Assembly (NCBI RefSeq): GCF_020080835.1 | Contig: NC_058159.1 | Span: 6,758,001-6,822,000 of the forward strand | Reading direction: 5' to 3' | Source: Cotesia glomerata | Lineage: Eukaryota > Arthropoda > Insecta > Hymenoptera > Braconidae | Length of the DNA: 64,000 bases | Shown: positions 1 to 12,720 of the stretch, in pieces | Numbering within the stretch: position 1 is the stretch's first letter | Layout: every line of letters begins with the position of its first letter | The notes under the pieces: model-generated | The model's input: only the letters and a program-made list of their open reading frames with translations | Told to the model about the DNA's origin: nothing | The model's database searches: none | Made by a program: the position numbers and the translations under genes

Positions 1-1875
1 AGCCATTAAAAGTCTAAGTAAATCCCGAAAAACCCATGAAAATTGCGAAAAAACAAAAATTCCCAATATTGTGATAAAAAATGTATTGAGCTAAATATAT
101 GATGATTTTCATGTAGGTTTATCGACGACATATAAATCTCCAACTTTTATAACTCAGACGTCTCGAAAACATCAAACAAATGTGCAAAAAACCCCGAAAA
201 TTGGAAAAAAATCAAATGTAATATAATAAAAATCGAGTTATTATTCAAAATAAATAAAAAAAATCATATCATTCGATCTGTGGTGCATAAAAAAAAAGTA
301 TTTCGTCTTAAGACTTAAAAAAAATTAATTTTTTCGGAAAATATCATCAAAACCCTTTGGATTTGAATTTTAATTCGTTCTCCGCTTATATCTCACCCTT
401 TTATCTTCAAACGTCCTGCATAAAGGGTTTCTCTTTCGTTTCCTCTCTTCTTCGGGTAAATCTCTCTTCAGAGTCCAACAATGATCTACCATCATATTGA
501 CATCCACTCATGTTTTGATGGAATGTTTCTTCTCTTTCTTCACTGAAATTACCAAGATTTTCAGGAAAGTGTGAAAGATGAGATTGTAAATAGTGCAATT
601 TTGTATTCACATTCCCTAAAAAATTTTTCCAGTAGCTCATTCGACTAAACTAAAGGAGACTTATGACAATTTACAGGTTGTATTAGATAAAATAAACTAT
701 TCAGAACATCAATGGAAGGTTTGTGGTGATCTGAAAATTGCAACAATATTGCTAGGCCAACAATCAGGGTTCACAAAGTACCCCTGCTTCTTATGTTTGT
801 GGGATAGCCGAGACCGAAAGAATCATTACATTCAAAAAGAATGGCCAACAAGAACAAATTTGAATCCTGGTTCTCACAATGTTACGCGACAATCTCTAAT
901 TGATCCTTCCAAGTACTTGCTGCCCCCACTTCATATCAAGCTTGGCCTTATGAAGCAATTTGTCAAAGCTCTGGATAAAGATGGAAACTGTTTTAAGTAC
1001 TTGGGCGAAAAATTTCCAGCTATAAGTGACGCTAAATTAAAAGAAGGAATTTTTGATGGACCCCAAATTCGGACTCTATTCCAGGATGCTAATCTTGAAT
1101 ATGAGATGAACGAGATTGAGAGAGCAGCTTGGGGAAGTTTTAAGGAAGTATCACAGCAATTTTTAGGGAATACGAAAAGTGATAACTACGCAACTTTAGT
1201 TGACGAGTTGTTATACAACTATAATACTTTAGGTTGCTTAATGAATACAAAATTGCACTATTTACATTCTCATCTTTCACACTTTCCTGAAAATCTTGGT
1301 GATTTTAGTGAAGAGCAAGGTGAGAGATTCCATCAAGACATTAGTGTGATGGAAAAACGATATCAAGGAACGTGGGATGTAAATATGATGGCAGATCATT
1401 GTTGGACTCTGAAGAGAGATTTACCCGAAGAAGAGAGGAAACGAAAGAGAAACCCTTTATGCAGGACGTTTGAAGATAAAAGGGTGAGATATAAGCGGAG
1501 AACGAATTAAAATTCAAATCCAAAGGGTTTTGATGATATTTTCCGAAAAAATTAATTTTTTAAGTCTTAAGACGAAATACTTTTTTTTATGCACCACAGA
1601 TCGAATGATATGATTTTTTATTTCTTTTGAATAATAACTCGATTTTTATTATATTACATTTGATTTTTTTCCACTTTTCGGGGTTTTTTGCACATTTGTT
1701 TGATGTTTTCGAGACGTCTGAGTTATAAAAGTTGGAGATTTATATGTCGTCGATAAACCTACATGAAAATCATCATATATTTAGCTACATACATTTTTTA
1801 TCACAATATTGGGAATTTTTGTTTTTTTCGCAATTTTCATGGGTTTTTCGGGATTTACTTAGACTTTTAATGGCT
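1..1875. repeat. Large inverted repeat around the truncated element gene
   Basis: Bases 1-612 are the reverse complement of about 1242-1875, with only scattered mismatches. The left arm also lacks about 27 bp found in the right arm near 1350-1376. About 630 bp of single-copy sequence separates the arms. Each arm carries the 3' part of the element's coding sequence plus its 3' flank, so a minus-strand open frame at 407-640 mirrors the C-terminus of the + strand gene. The left arm starts at the first base of the window and may extend beyond it. The end of the right arm at 1875 is therefore set by the window edge and is not a proven boundary. Confidence 0.9.
614..1510 (+). pseudogene. Truncated mobile-element gene of a multicopy arthropod family
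   Basis: The frame is open from about 614 to the stop at 1510 with no credible start codon; the first in-frame ATG lies well inside the conserved part, so the N-terminal half is missing. Visible blocks in order are CGDLKIATILLGQQSGFTKY, PCFLCLWDSRDRKNHY (a CxxC pair), LLPPLHIKLGLMKQFVKAL, GIFDGPQIR, HYLHSHLSHFPENLGD, SEEQGERFHQDI, MEKRYQGTWD and MMADHCWTLKRD, followed by a basic tail. I recognise this block order from multicopy uncharacterised genes in many arthropod and cnidarian genomes that behave like mobile elements. I cannot assign a transposase superfamily. The last 89 codons and about 365 bp of 3' flank recur inverted at positions 1-612. This is a dead or partial copy; its chemistry is unknown. 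Confidence 0.7.
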
Positions 1876-2323
1876 GCTGGTCTGAGTACACTTCAGATAA
1901 GTATAAAGCAGATCGAAATACATGAAAATCATGCATAGTTAGAATCTAAAAAAATTTTTCAATCACCAAAACCCCCAATTTTCTCCGTTTTTTCGGTTTT
2001 TTACAGTTTTCTCAAAATCCTAGGGTGTAGGGGCCAAACGGACCTCAAATTCGGGTTCAGCGGGTCAAATTACATGGGAATATATGTGGCGCGTCCCAAG
2101 TACAGACAACTTTTTTTTTTTTGTGTGCCGGTGTAATTGTTAATGACAAATTTTTATATTAATGACAATTATTATTAATTATTACTACTTATTTTTTATA
2201 ACAATAATAATTATTATTCATAATAATAATTATTATTGCAGTGATTAAAACAAAAAATAAATAAATAAATAAATGGGATTTCAGTTGGATTTGAACCCGG
2301 ATCCCTAAGAATTTCAAAATTTA

Positions 2324-2405
<82 letters not shown>

Positions 2406-2426
2406 CTTTAATATTATTATTATTTC
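1876..2426. other. Non-coding flank with a long ATT microsatellite
   Basis: No coding signal is visible. Bases 1876-2110 are somewhat richer in GC and may still belong to the mobile element upstream. A (ATT)n tract occupies 2327-2405. The motif at about 2285-2303 reads on the minus strand like a tRNA B box (GGTTCAAATCC), but no A box accompanies it. Confidence 0.6.
2327..2405. repeat. (ATT)n microsatellite
   Basis: About 26 nearly perfect ATT units. Confidence 0.97.
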
Positions 2427-2580
2427 AAGTCTGGTTTGACCGTAATCGTAGTAAAATAGGACAAAACTCCACTAGTTACGGTAAAACCAGACCTCAGTTT
2501 AAATGAACTATCAATATAGCGCCAAGTCTGTTTTGACCGTAAAATTGAGATGGGAAAAAATTACGGTTAAAACGGAACTT
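2427..2580. repeat. Two consecutive related hairpins
   Basis: The motif AAGTCTGGTTTGACCGTAA at 2427 pairs with TTACGGTAAAACCAGACCT ending at 2494. A second, diverged pair runs from AAGTCTGTTTTGACCGTAA at 2524 to TTACGGTTAAAACGGAACTT at 2580. Both hairpins derive from the same roughly 19-bp arm sequence. Confidence 0.75.
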
Positions 2581-3039
2581 AAATTTCGACTCGGGTTGCT
2601 ACGATGTAAAGTTCGTATCTACACTTTCCAAAAAAAAGCACGACAACATAACAAAGATTGAATCGAATTCAAAGAGAGCGTCCATATCTCACAATGTAAT
2701 TATAGTAGAAGATAAAGGATTTATTTATTAACTTTTATAATAATTTTATTAACTTTGATTCTCCGTGTTCGGGGTTCTATTACAACAACAAATGTTACAG
2801 CTTCCCAGGTGGCACTTGTCGATCTTCAGAGGACTGCTTATCAACATCGTACTCATGTCAATCAGGGACTTGTAAAAGCGCAGTCTATATTAAAAACAGA
2901 GAAAGTTTATCTTAAAAACCCGGAGTTACTGCCAAGTTTATTCAAGACAAAAATGCTACGAAAAAAGATCAGGAATTTTTATCTGGAGATGAGTGGGACG
3001 CACCATTGTACGTCTGTCGGATTTCACTTCTTGACTACG

Positions 3040-3225
3040 TACACGGAAAGATTAAAACCCGACTGGTTCGTGTTCTGCACCAGACTCAGTCGTGTGCGGG
3101 TTACTTTGCACGGATTCTGGTGCATCAACCGACTGAGCCGTGTGCGCACCAGATTGAGTCGTGTTCTGCACCAGTCTGAGTCTGGTGCAGAACACGAACC
3201 AGTCGGGTTTTAATCTTTCCGTGTA
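3040..3225. mobile_element. 186-bp MITE, TA target, GC-rich TIRs
   Basis: Terminal inverted repeats of about 50 bp are near perfect. The left begins TACACGGAAAGATTAAAACC and the right ends in its complement at 3225. The interior repeats ACTGAGTC / CACCAGA motifs. TA dinucleotides flank CACGG...CCGTG, the target duplication expected for Tc1/mariner-type elements. There is no coding capacity. It sits inside the first DM9 repeat of the pseudogene. Confidence 0.9.
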
Positions 3226-3560
3226 GTGCCGGAAAAACTTATTGCCCATAATGAATGGAATGATTGCCATGCTCCAGTAGAAGAATCTGAGATTACTCGA
3301 TAGTCCTACGAGGTACGTAAAGATAAACACTGACCTATTAATCACAATTCTAATAATTTTGTACTACAGCTACTGGTAGGATCTAACTTAAAATGGACAA
3401 GCTCTGTCTACTACCCTGACAAAGCAATTTACGGAGGTCATCAAAAAAATGGGTTGCCCTACCTGATTTGCCGAGCTAATCATACCAGTCTATCAATTGG
3501 GAAAGTTGAACCTCCATATTACAATACGTGCTCCATTCCTTGAGGTTGGAGGGTCCATAC

Positions 3561-3828
3561 TACACTGATAGAAGGATTTGTTTATAGTTAAAAATATTTG
3601 TTAATATTTAATAAATCATTTATTAAAGACCACTTTTTAGTCCTTAACAAATATTTCTTAATATTTAAAAAGATTTATTAATATTCAATAAATGAATATC
3701 AGATTTATTAAATACAAACAAATCATTTTAAATACTATTTGTTTAATACTAAAAAGTGGTCTCTAATAAATGATTTGTTAAATATTAACAAATATTTTTA
3801 ACTATAAACAAATCCTTCTATCAGTGTA
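3561..3828. mobile_element. 268-bp AT-rich MITE (CACTGATAGAAGGA family), TA target
   Basis: The left end is TACACTGATAGAAGGATTTG and the right end is its complement at 3828. The TIRs are about 80 bp, continuing through AGACCACTTTTTAGT on the left and ACTAAAAAGTGGTCTC on the right. TA is duplicated at 3561-3562 and 3827-3828. It is inserted into the second DM9 repeat, between the H-T and Q-F-E-V-L-V coding segments. A second copy begins at 63881. Confidence 0.92.
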
Positions 3829-3860
3829 AGACCCAGTTTGAGGTTTTAGTTCAGAATTAA

Positions 3861-6800
3861 TTGTTACTTGCATGTTAATAATTTAAACGTATTGTTAAAA
3901 AATAATAAAAAAATAATTCAGAAAACTAAAAACTTTAGAATTTAACTCGATATTCAACGATATTTATTTACTCAAAATATGAAAGTTTTTATTTTATGTA
4001 CTTAATAACATCAAAGTAGAAATTAGTACATCTACTTAACTTCTATAAATATAAATACATATGAAGATATTACAAAGTAACTTTGCGAGTCGAGCATAAG
4101 TCACTTGAATTTATATCAGCGACATTATTTATCAGATAAAAAAGTGTCATAAGTTTAACAGAAATATAAATTTTAACATTAAATAAATTGGCTTTATCGC
4201 CTAAATTAAATATGACACACAAATGGAATTTATTAATGATCAGCTAGCATACAAATAAAAACAATAAAAAAAGTGAATTAATACCGATCAATATTAATTT
4301 AAATAGTTTTATCGTTTCTCGAGATCACACCGGGACCGGAATGACGGCGGTGTGTATAATAATAGTTAATACAAGTCAACATAATTTGCGTGCCGGAGAG
4401 TTGAAGACTGGTCGAAATCGATAACCGCGTAAACCGGTCGCCGAGTAGATTTCCATGTTAATCTGACAATGTTGGCCGAGAGACCCAAGTATATTCGATC
4501 GCAAATGGGTCTCGGTTCGTTGAGCACGTGCACTATATATTCGCACACTCTTACACGTGGTACAACTTCCACACATGCTCACACATGTGCATTCAAAAGA
4601 GCTAAGTAACTGAAACAAGCTGCTTTATATACCATCCACCTATATGGGATTATATACGGCGAAAATAAGAATAACAATCATTTATGAATAAAATTTCGGT
4701 GCAGAAACTAAGAAGAAGGAAAATTACCCTGGGAATATAAATAGGGGAATTACTATTACAGTTTCTACAATCATCCTTTAAACTTAATTACTCATACTAC
4801 TTAAAGAGAGTTTCGCTTGAACGATACCCAGGATCAGTTGCGTCGTTTAGAGCCTCTGCTCTCCGCTAAACAACTGGCTAAGTAGCCATAGACAATGAAA
4901 GCTCATTATCGCAATTTGCGGTAACCTTTTTTCTCTATTTCAGCAAATTGCTAACCACATTTCCATCTCGCCGGCATAAAACTTAAATGAACAAACACAT
5001 ATACACGCACATAAGGATAAACTTCGAGGATTTTGGAAGCAGACCGTAATTCTCTTAACCGCAGAACTACTCTGGTATGAATGTACGTCTATAGTTGGAC
5101 TCTGAAAGCCTTAGCTGACATGTTATACAGGGACGGAAATTCAATAAAGCCGTTAATCTTGACTGAACGCAAGTTAGTAACGCACGTGTCAACAACGTCT
5201 ACAATATATACTAGTGAAGGCTAATACTCCTCACTAGTGTTGGTTTTGCTAGTAGTAGTTTTAGTGTTGATGTTTGAGTTTGTGTCGTATTGGCCAAGTG
5301 AGAAGATGGATTCGACAAACCAACACTACACTAAAAATCATACGATACGACAAATCATATCACGTTAAGCCTGATTACTCGATAAATTAAAGTATATTAA
5401 GTTATTATTTATGTTATGCTTATTATTTGGATTTAGACACCTCAACTCACATAATACTTAATTCATATCCGAGTATTAATGACTTTAAACTGGTGGTAGA
5501 TATTATCAAGATAGCTTGCGAGGTGATGGAAACCCGATACCCTATATATGGCTTTACTGTATGATTAACTTTTATGTCGAATCAGGTTTTATTATTGAAT
5601 TAAATTATAGACTAAGCTGAGTACATACTATACTCTTTTACACTGCATTCAACAACTGAATAAATATTTATTAATGCTTCGTAGTACGTACTATAATCAT
5701 AATTATCATGACTAGTGTACAAACATAAGCGTCGTTCTGTGTAATACTCACATATAGCCAGATAGAAGCGTGAAAAATGAATTTTTATTTTAATTTTAAA
5801 TCCTTAAATATTTTCTAGATCTCTGATACATTAAATAATATTAAATAAAACTTAACTCTCTCGAAATAAGACAAATTAGCAACTACACGCCATCTGTTGA
5901 AATTTTTTACACTAATTTTAATCAAATAAATTATTCATGCGATATCAAGCCAGACAATAATCATGTCAGAAAATTTTTTCATCGGTATTCATTTCAAAGC
6001 TGATTGGAATTGTAACAATAATGATGATGATGGTGATTCCAGATAATTATACTAAAGTAAACTCTAGATTGTTGATTGTAATGATGACGATTGAGTTTTA
6101 TAATGACAGGAGTAATATACAATCCAAGTTAAGATCTGGTTTTTTAATTGGACTCTGCAGAGTGCAGTGGAATTGAATGTAATTCTGATGCTGTTGTTTT
6201 AATTGTTTAAGAGAAGCGATACTTGCTAGTGAGTAAAGATAGAGCAGAGAGCAGAGCTTTGGTATTATTCAAGTGCCATCAAGAGTTCTCTTGGATTTGT
6301 CAAGAGGAATGAGAACACTGTACCGTCTAAATCCACGATAACAGGGCTCAAGGCCTCCTTGTTACGTCACTGGTCTTACAACCCCTCGAGCAGTTTTCAG
6401 GGTTGCTAGGATACACCCCACGGTCAAACTCTTGAACTCTGTCAATGCAACAGACAAGGATGCTCCTTCGTATTTCTCATTCACCTTTAAGATGTTATGC
6501 GTCTCAACTCCCATACCAACTTCGGCTACAACTTCAACTACTATACAACCGTCGATGCTTTAATACACATTCAAGATCCAAGGATCTCTCTTCGAGAAAC
6601 TTAACTTTCCTTCTTTCTTAGATTCCTTGCTGCTCATTCGGATAAAAGAGGAGAGAAGACGAGCCCTCGGTTATAAGCACTGGTAAAAGCCTTAGGGACT
6701 CTACGGTAACTTACATTAAAAGTACATCTCTGTTGTAACTACTATATTGATATTGTTACTCAGTATCTCTTTACCGGATATCCGTCAGTTCAATTCGTAT

Positions 6801-9800
6801 AATCTCTTTTTAATCTTTAAGATCTTTTTCAAATTGCCTAATCGCATGATAATTTTACGATTTTGGATAGCCAGAATAGCAGTAATAATGCAATGAAAGT
6901 GGAACAGGTGATGGCTGGCTTATGAAATCTTGGGGTCAAGTTCGACGAGCCGGGATACGCGATAAAAAAAGGTTGAGTTTAATATTTTAAAATAAAACAT
7001 TTGTCTCGTTCGTGTTGTTTCACTTTAACGGCTCGGCTCTCGGTTTTCTCCGGTATAGTACAGGTTTTATTTTTTTTATTTAATTTTATTATTATTTTTT
7101 TGGTATATGCTCGTAAAAACGCTGGAGGCAGCGCGATGAGCCTGGTATGATGATGGCCGCTTAAAATCCACAACCGTAACTAACTCATCGTGAATAAACG
7201 TGTACGTCAGGTATTAGGATAATTTTTCCATTAACAATAATTCCAGTGAAGTTTTTAAAATATTCCAACCAGGAGATATACTTTTCAGTATTATAAATTA
7301 CATGTATTGTGTTTATTATTATCAGTGAAAAAACATTTGGCTGCATTTGATGCCGAGTGTATTCCTTGTTGTACAATATAAATATAAATACCTATAATAA
7401 CAATAACAGGAGTAGCAACAGCCTGGCTCGAGGTATTATAGGTATATTGGTATGGGTAAAACACATTACATTCTGGTTCTCGAATACTCGACTATGGGTA
7501 TGACGGTCTTCCGGTTTTCGAACTCGTAAAAGTCACGGTTAAGGGAAAAAGCATGTTGCTAGGTACACTTGAGCGAGAAAATTAGTAACAGTAGATTGCC
7601 TTTAACTTTTGAAACACCGAATACTTCCATATACCTACTCACTTCCAAGACTCATTTCTGAGTTGTAATAGCTGTGTCAACAGAAACTTTGACTATTCTA
7701 CTTCTTGGATATATATTATTGTGTAATATGAGTTTAAAGGTTATTCAGCTTGCGAGTTTCTAAAGCGAGTAGGTATAGAGTCTTTGGTCTCTAGACTCTA
7801 ACCATGATTGAGCTTCTAAACTCTATACACGACTTCACAGTCAACAATTTAAATTACAACTTTAAGTCTAAATTTAAAACTAAAATCTAAAGTCAAAACT
7901 TGTTAGTAAAAAAATTTTCTAAGATAGTTTAATATGTCCATTTATAATTTTTGATACTGTTCTGATATGAAAATTGATCACATGCCTTTAAATAATTTTT
8001 TAATAAAAGATAGTATGAAAAACCTCCGACCGAGGGCGCACGATTACTGCATCATCTTTTCACAAGTGAGTTTAAGCTGATAAAATTAAAAATGAAAATT
8101 GTTTTTTATAAAAATTTTAATAACAATATATTTTTTATTTTCTCATTAGTAAATTTTTTACGGATAAGAATAATATTTGTTGGCTATTGTATTGTAATTC
8201 CATTGAAAGCAGTAAATAAATAAAAAAAAAAGGATGTATGGTATAAATTAAAAGATAATTTGCTACTAACGAAATGGCTCTTGAGAATTAGTATGTATGT
8301 ATGGATTTATTATTATACATACATAATAGAAACTCTCGAGCTAGAATATACCTCGCAGGTATATAAAGATATTTAGTGAAGACTTGATGACTGTATGAAG
8401 AAACAGTACAGTGGAGATGAGAGTGCTAAAGAGAAGAACTAGAGAAGTGATAGAGGAGGTGAGAGACGCGGTTTGCCTTGGTAAGATAAATAAGAGAAAG
8501 AGAAAGGAATGATTGTCAGAGTGAGAGCAAAGGAGCAAAAAAACAGCTGGAGACAAAAGAAGACACTTGTTAGTTTTTTGACTCATTAAATTGGAGATTT
8601 AAATTTAAAGAGTCTTATTTGAGGTATTGAAACTCTGAAGCTTGGAGATAAGTTACAATTGTTGTATTGATATTTTATTTTATTAGCGAAAGGCGTGAGA
8701 AGCTGAACCGGCAAAGTAAAAAAATATTGTGCCAAGATATTCCCCACGTAATATGCTGTTATAAAAGGCTGATAAAAATGCCCAAATGAGAAATAATCAC
8801 GGAGAGTCTGGCGTAAACTGCCGGGCACTGTGATTGAACAAAGAGCAGGAAGATGGAGTTGGAAAATAGCCTTAGGCGACTCAACTGAGTAGATATACCA
8901 AGGTATAGATATAGAGTTACATTGGAGCTGGGGAGCAGAATAGAATCAGGAAAGAAATAAGGGAGAACGAGAAAGACTTACTTTACGTTCCACGGTGGAC
9001 TGAGAGAAACAAGGTGAGGGAAAAAAAGCGGATAAAATAAAGAGAATAGAAGAAACAAGGACGTTTTGAGGATAGTGTACTCACTCACACCCTACAGGCG
9101 AACTAATGGAAATAAGTTTTCCACCCTCTTGTTCTACGCTGAGATATGTGAGTGTTGGGAGTTGACTGCTATCTGCTAGAGCCCGACGCAGATATAGGGT
9201 GTGGAAGAAAAGATAAAGACTAGAAATCGGATATCGGACTCTTTACTTGTACTGCTTTTGCCCACGGGAAAGACAAATTCACCATGCTATGCTCGAGCTC
9301 TCAAACGAATTACTAGATAAACATGCCTATCTCTGATTTTAAAGTCTGGCCACATTAACACTCTTTTTTTATTTATTCTTATTTATTTTTACGTGAAAAT
9401 TTATAAAAGTGTGAAACTTGGATTTTTTATCTCGCTAATTTTCAGGCTAGCATGATAATTTAAGCAAAAAAATGAAAGCTCCAAAAAAAAGCAAGTTTAA
9501 GAACGTTGAAAATTTCAACAATGAAGTCTAACAATCTACCAAAAAAATTGCCAAAAGAGAGACAAACTTTTGTAGTTTTATGAGTAATTTAAAATTTCAT
9601 TAAAATTTTTTTTTTTTATTACTGTCAATTCATTGACTTTTTATAAACCGGATACTTTTTACGTGAATGAAATCCAAACTTAAGGTAGTTTATTATTCGC
9701 ATAAGATGTAAAAAATAAATTAACTACAAATCCCCACCCATGACAGTATGTATAAATATAATATTGTGCAGACAGTAAATTCGAATGATCTAACTGGTAT

Positions 9801-11393
9801 ATAGTTGTCTCTATCTATTGTCTACTCGGCTCGTGTTAGCGAAACATGACAATAATTCGATATGAGTCTACAAGCCCACAAAATATAATGTAACGCGCCC
9901 CGACAGCGCTCCCTCAAATCGTTTCTCGTTCAACTTGTATTCCTGTTGAACACTACGTACAAATACACAGAGATATTGGGTGTGTTGGTTTTTGTATGTG
10001 TTAAGCTTGAAGGGGAGAACCGGCCACGACTTTACTTTATATATGTATATACCAGAGTGTAATAATAGTGAGAGAGAAGCATTGAAAAGACAGAGCACGC
10101 ATGAGAACAACTGGAAACGATTGTTCGATCAGTTTAATTGAATGGAAAGAGATAGAGGCTTATAGTGCAGACGTCTATCATGGACATTGCACAGGTACTA
10201 ATAGCACTTTTTTATAAAATATTATTCCTAAACCCATTTAAACTCCGCACTACTTTTTATGTTATTTTATTTTATATGTAATTCACTTGTACTATTATTT
10301 TATTATTACAATTACAGGAAATGTGTTTGTTGAGTCGAGTTTACTTTTTAAAAATAGTCGGTGAAGAAAATAATAATTTTAATAGAGAGAAACGAAAGTA
10401 TTTTTTCACACGCCGGAAGTTCTTTTGATAAAAAACGAGAAGAAAATAATAATTGTAGATAAAAAATAATGACCAAAGCTTGCCGGAGAGGAGAGAAATT
10501 TTTTTCGAGTAATTTGCAATGACTTTGATGTTTCAGCAATTAGTTTGCGCAATTATTCAACCAAGATATAATAATATATAAAATTATTATATTATAGATG
10601 TGTGTACTGTAGATGGATTAAAGAGTGTCCTCTTTAGCACTTTGTCTCTTTAGAAACTCGCTGGCATGTCTCGTAATTCATTTATTGACAGACAATACAA
10701 GCCACCTGCTGCAAGTAATTACAGAGAATTTAAAACGACAGCCGAACAATACGCAATTTTGTAAACCTCGTTTTACATTTATTGTATGGTTTCCAGTTCC
10801 GAGTTTAGTTTAGTTGAGGTTGAAACAATGCCCAGATAATAAATAATTGCACTAGTCATTATTCCGAATAAAAATAAACTGACTAATAAATTCATCTTGT
10901 CAGCGGAAAAAAATATTTGTGTAAATAGTATTTTAATTTAAATTAATAAATTATTTATTTATTTCTTGGAACTGGAAATGAAAACTCTGGCATCGTTAAT
11001 GACCTAGAAGCTATGGAGATATCAGAATTTTTTATTTTAAATCTAGAAATTTTAATAGATGAGAATTTTGGAGCCAAGCGGAGTTTGGATGCTGTATATT
11101 AGATTGTATGTTACGAGGAAGCTCCGAACCAGTGGTAGTGTTAGTTTTGATATTAGTATTAATATATGTAAGTAGCAATAGCAAGGTCGGCGCCAGAGTT
11201 TCAAACCAGCATCAGTGTACAACGTTATATAGAATATAATATAATGGGTTCCATAAGCGTTACTAATTCAATTCCGCAATCGCTATTCACTATTCTCGAT
11301 TAAATTTCTATTCCACTTTACTTTCGCTTCATTAGTTTACACATTTACGAATAAAATTATCCTCGAGTTATTGTACAATAACTTTAACCCCAC

Positions 11394-11434
<41 letters not shown>

Positions 11435-12640
11435 GTTTGTATTATTAATTATTAGTATTATGGTTTTCGTCTAGTATAATTTATTGGTATTTTTAACGAG
11501 CAATAAATATTTATTATTCCATTTATTAACCGTTGGTACGATGTGAAATTTTTTTTTTATTATTAAATTGTAATAAAAAAAATTTTCTAGATTTTGAATA
11601 AATTTATTCAAATAAAATGTTTAAAAAAATTGAATAAATAGAAAAAGAAAATTTCTGAAAAATTTCTTGTTAAGGAAGTTCGAGCGAATCTAATGTAAAA
11701 AATAATTTCCAACTTTGAGCTTTGAAATTAAGTATACGTATAAATAAATACGTAATTTATTTAATCCCAAAATTTAAAAAAGATTCACCGTTTAGTTACT
11801 TAGATATTAAATTTTAAAAATCACATATTTTATCTCCTTATACACGGGCTCTTATGGCGGACAGACTCTTGTCGAGAATTGAATTATTTTTTTCAATATT
11901 AACCTCTCAACTTTAACGTATAAAAAACTATACACAAAAAACTTGGATTATTGCAAAATATAAAAACAATTTAATAATAATACATTACCGATATAATTTT
12001 TGAAATATTTAAAGTCAAATTTTATGTTTGTAACTTGTTTATCGTCAGCCATTTATTCAAAAAAAGATTTGACAACATCGCGTCAACAGCTGAGAAAAAA
12101 GAAAAGGATAGAAATATAGTTACAGAGAGAAAAATGTTTAACTCACACACTCATCCATATCTCAGTTATGGGTATAATCAAACGCGCTATTGCCAAATCT
12201 GTTTATTTATTCCGGCAAGTAATAAATACCAAAGTCATTTTATTACTTTACTTTATTAAATAAGTAAAAATCATAAATTATTAAATTGTTTAAGTTATTT
12301 TAAATTAAAATAAAGAATTTTGACGAATATTGGGAAAACTAAAATTTTAACATTATTTTGACTCATTAGTTACGCTTGAACTTCCTTAAAAAATAGCAAA
12401 TATCAAAAATTTATGAGCTGGAAATGAAAAAAGAGACTTATTATTCAGAAATTCTGATGCCAGAGTACAAAATTTTTGAAAAATAATTCTCATTTGCGTT
12501 ACGTTGGTGTGGATTAAAAATAAACGTTGGTGTAAATGTAGATGTAAATGTAGATAGACGTGGATGTGTAAGTGGGTACATGCGAGAGCGTTAACGACCG
12601 TGCGGTAGACCCATGTCGAGCTGAGCTTAATCTTACTCAA
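3861..12640. other. Gene-free AT-rich region
   Basis: No open frame in this stretch has recognisable family features or splice-consistent partners. It contains short microsatellites, for example (AAT)n at 11395-11434, and many A/T runs. Short local inverted repeats occur, such as the CTAGTGA pair near 5210-5240. Purine-rich tracts lie around 8390-9060. I see no RNA gene. Confidence 0.55.
11395..11434. repeat. (AAT)n microsatellite
   Basis: Thirteen AAT units. Confidence 0.95.
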
Positions 12641-12654
12641 AGTAATAAAGTGGA

Positions 12655-12720
12655 ATCCGAGATGGCTCGCCGATTCTAACGTACGAGCGGAGGGTCGTAA
12701 ATTCGCTGCCCTCGTCTTTC
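12655..12720 (+). repeat. Possible decayed tRNA-derived SINE head
   Basis: GAGATGGCTCGCCGATTC resembles an RNA polymerase III A box. About 40 bp later GGAGGGTCGTAAATTCGC resembles the B-box region of insect tRNA-type SINEs. Both boxes are imperfect, and no clear SINE body or tail follows. The next 240 bp are unusually GC-rich for this window and hold a small hairpin (TGGTAAAGGGccACCCTTTACCA). The call is weak. Confidence 0.25.

Larger units (their letters stand above)
2916..3860 (+). pseudogene. DM9-repeat (DUF3421) protein gene, broken
   Basis: This is a remnant of a small protein with two DM9 repeats. Repeat 1 reads EWDAPLYVCRISLLDYV (2994-3041), then VPEKLIAHNEWNDCHAP (from 3226). A donor (GAG|gtacgt, 3313) and acceptor (tacag, 3369) join it in phase 0 to exon 2, which reads AIYGGHQKNGLPYLICRANH, then GKVEPPYYNTCSIP, and ends FEVLVQN-stop at 3860. 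DM9 hallmarks are the G-G before a G-x-P-L-Y/C-R core, P-G/E-K and the closing YEVLV-like strand. The gene is dead: nonsense codons lie at 3301 (TAG) and 3541 (TGA), and MITEs sit at 3042-3223 and 3563-3826. Removing each MITE with one TA copy restores the frame on both sides. DM9 proteins are generally thought to bind carbohydrate; the host role here is unknown. An upstream stop at 2913 sets the 5' limit, and earlier exons were not found. Confidence 0.75.

Noticed and set aside
2281..2305. B-box-like GGTTCAAATCC on the minus strand
   Set aside because: No A box or cloverleaf lies at the right distance; the upstream side is an (ATT)n tract.
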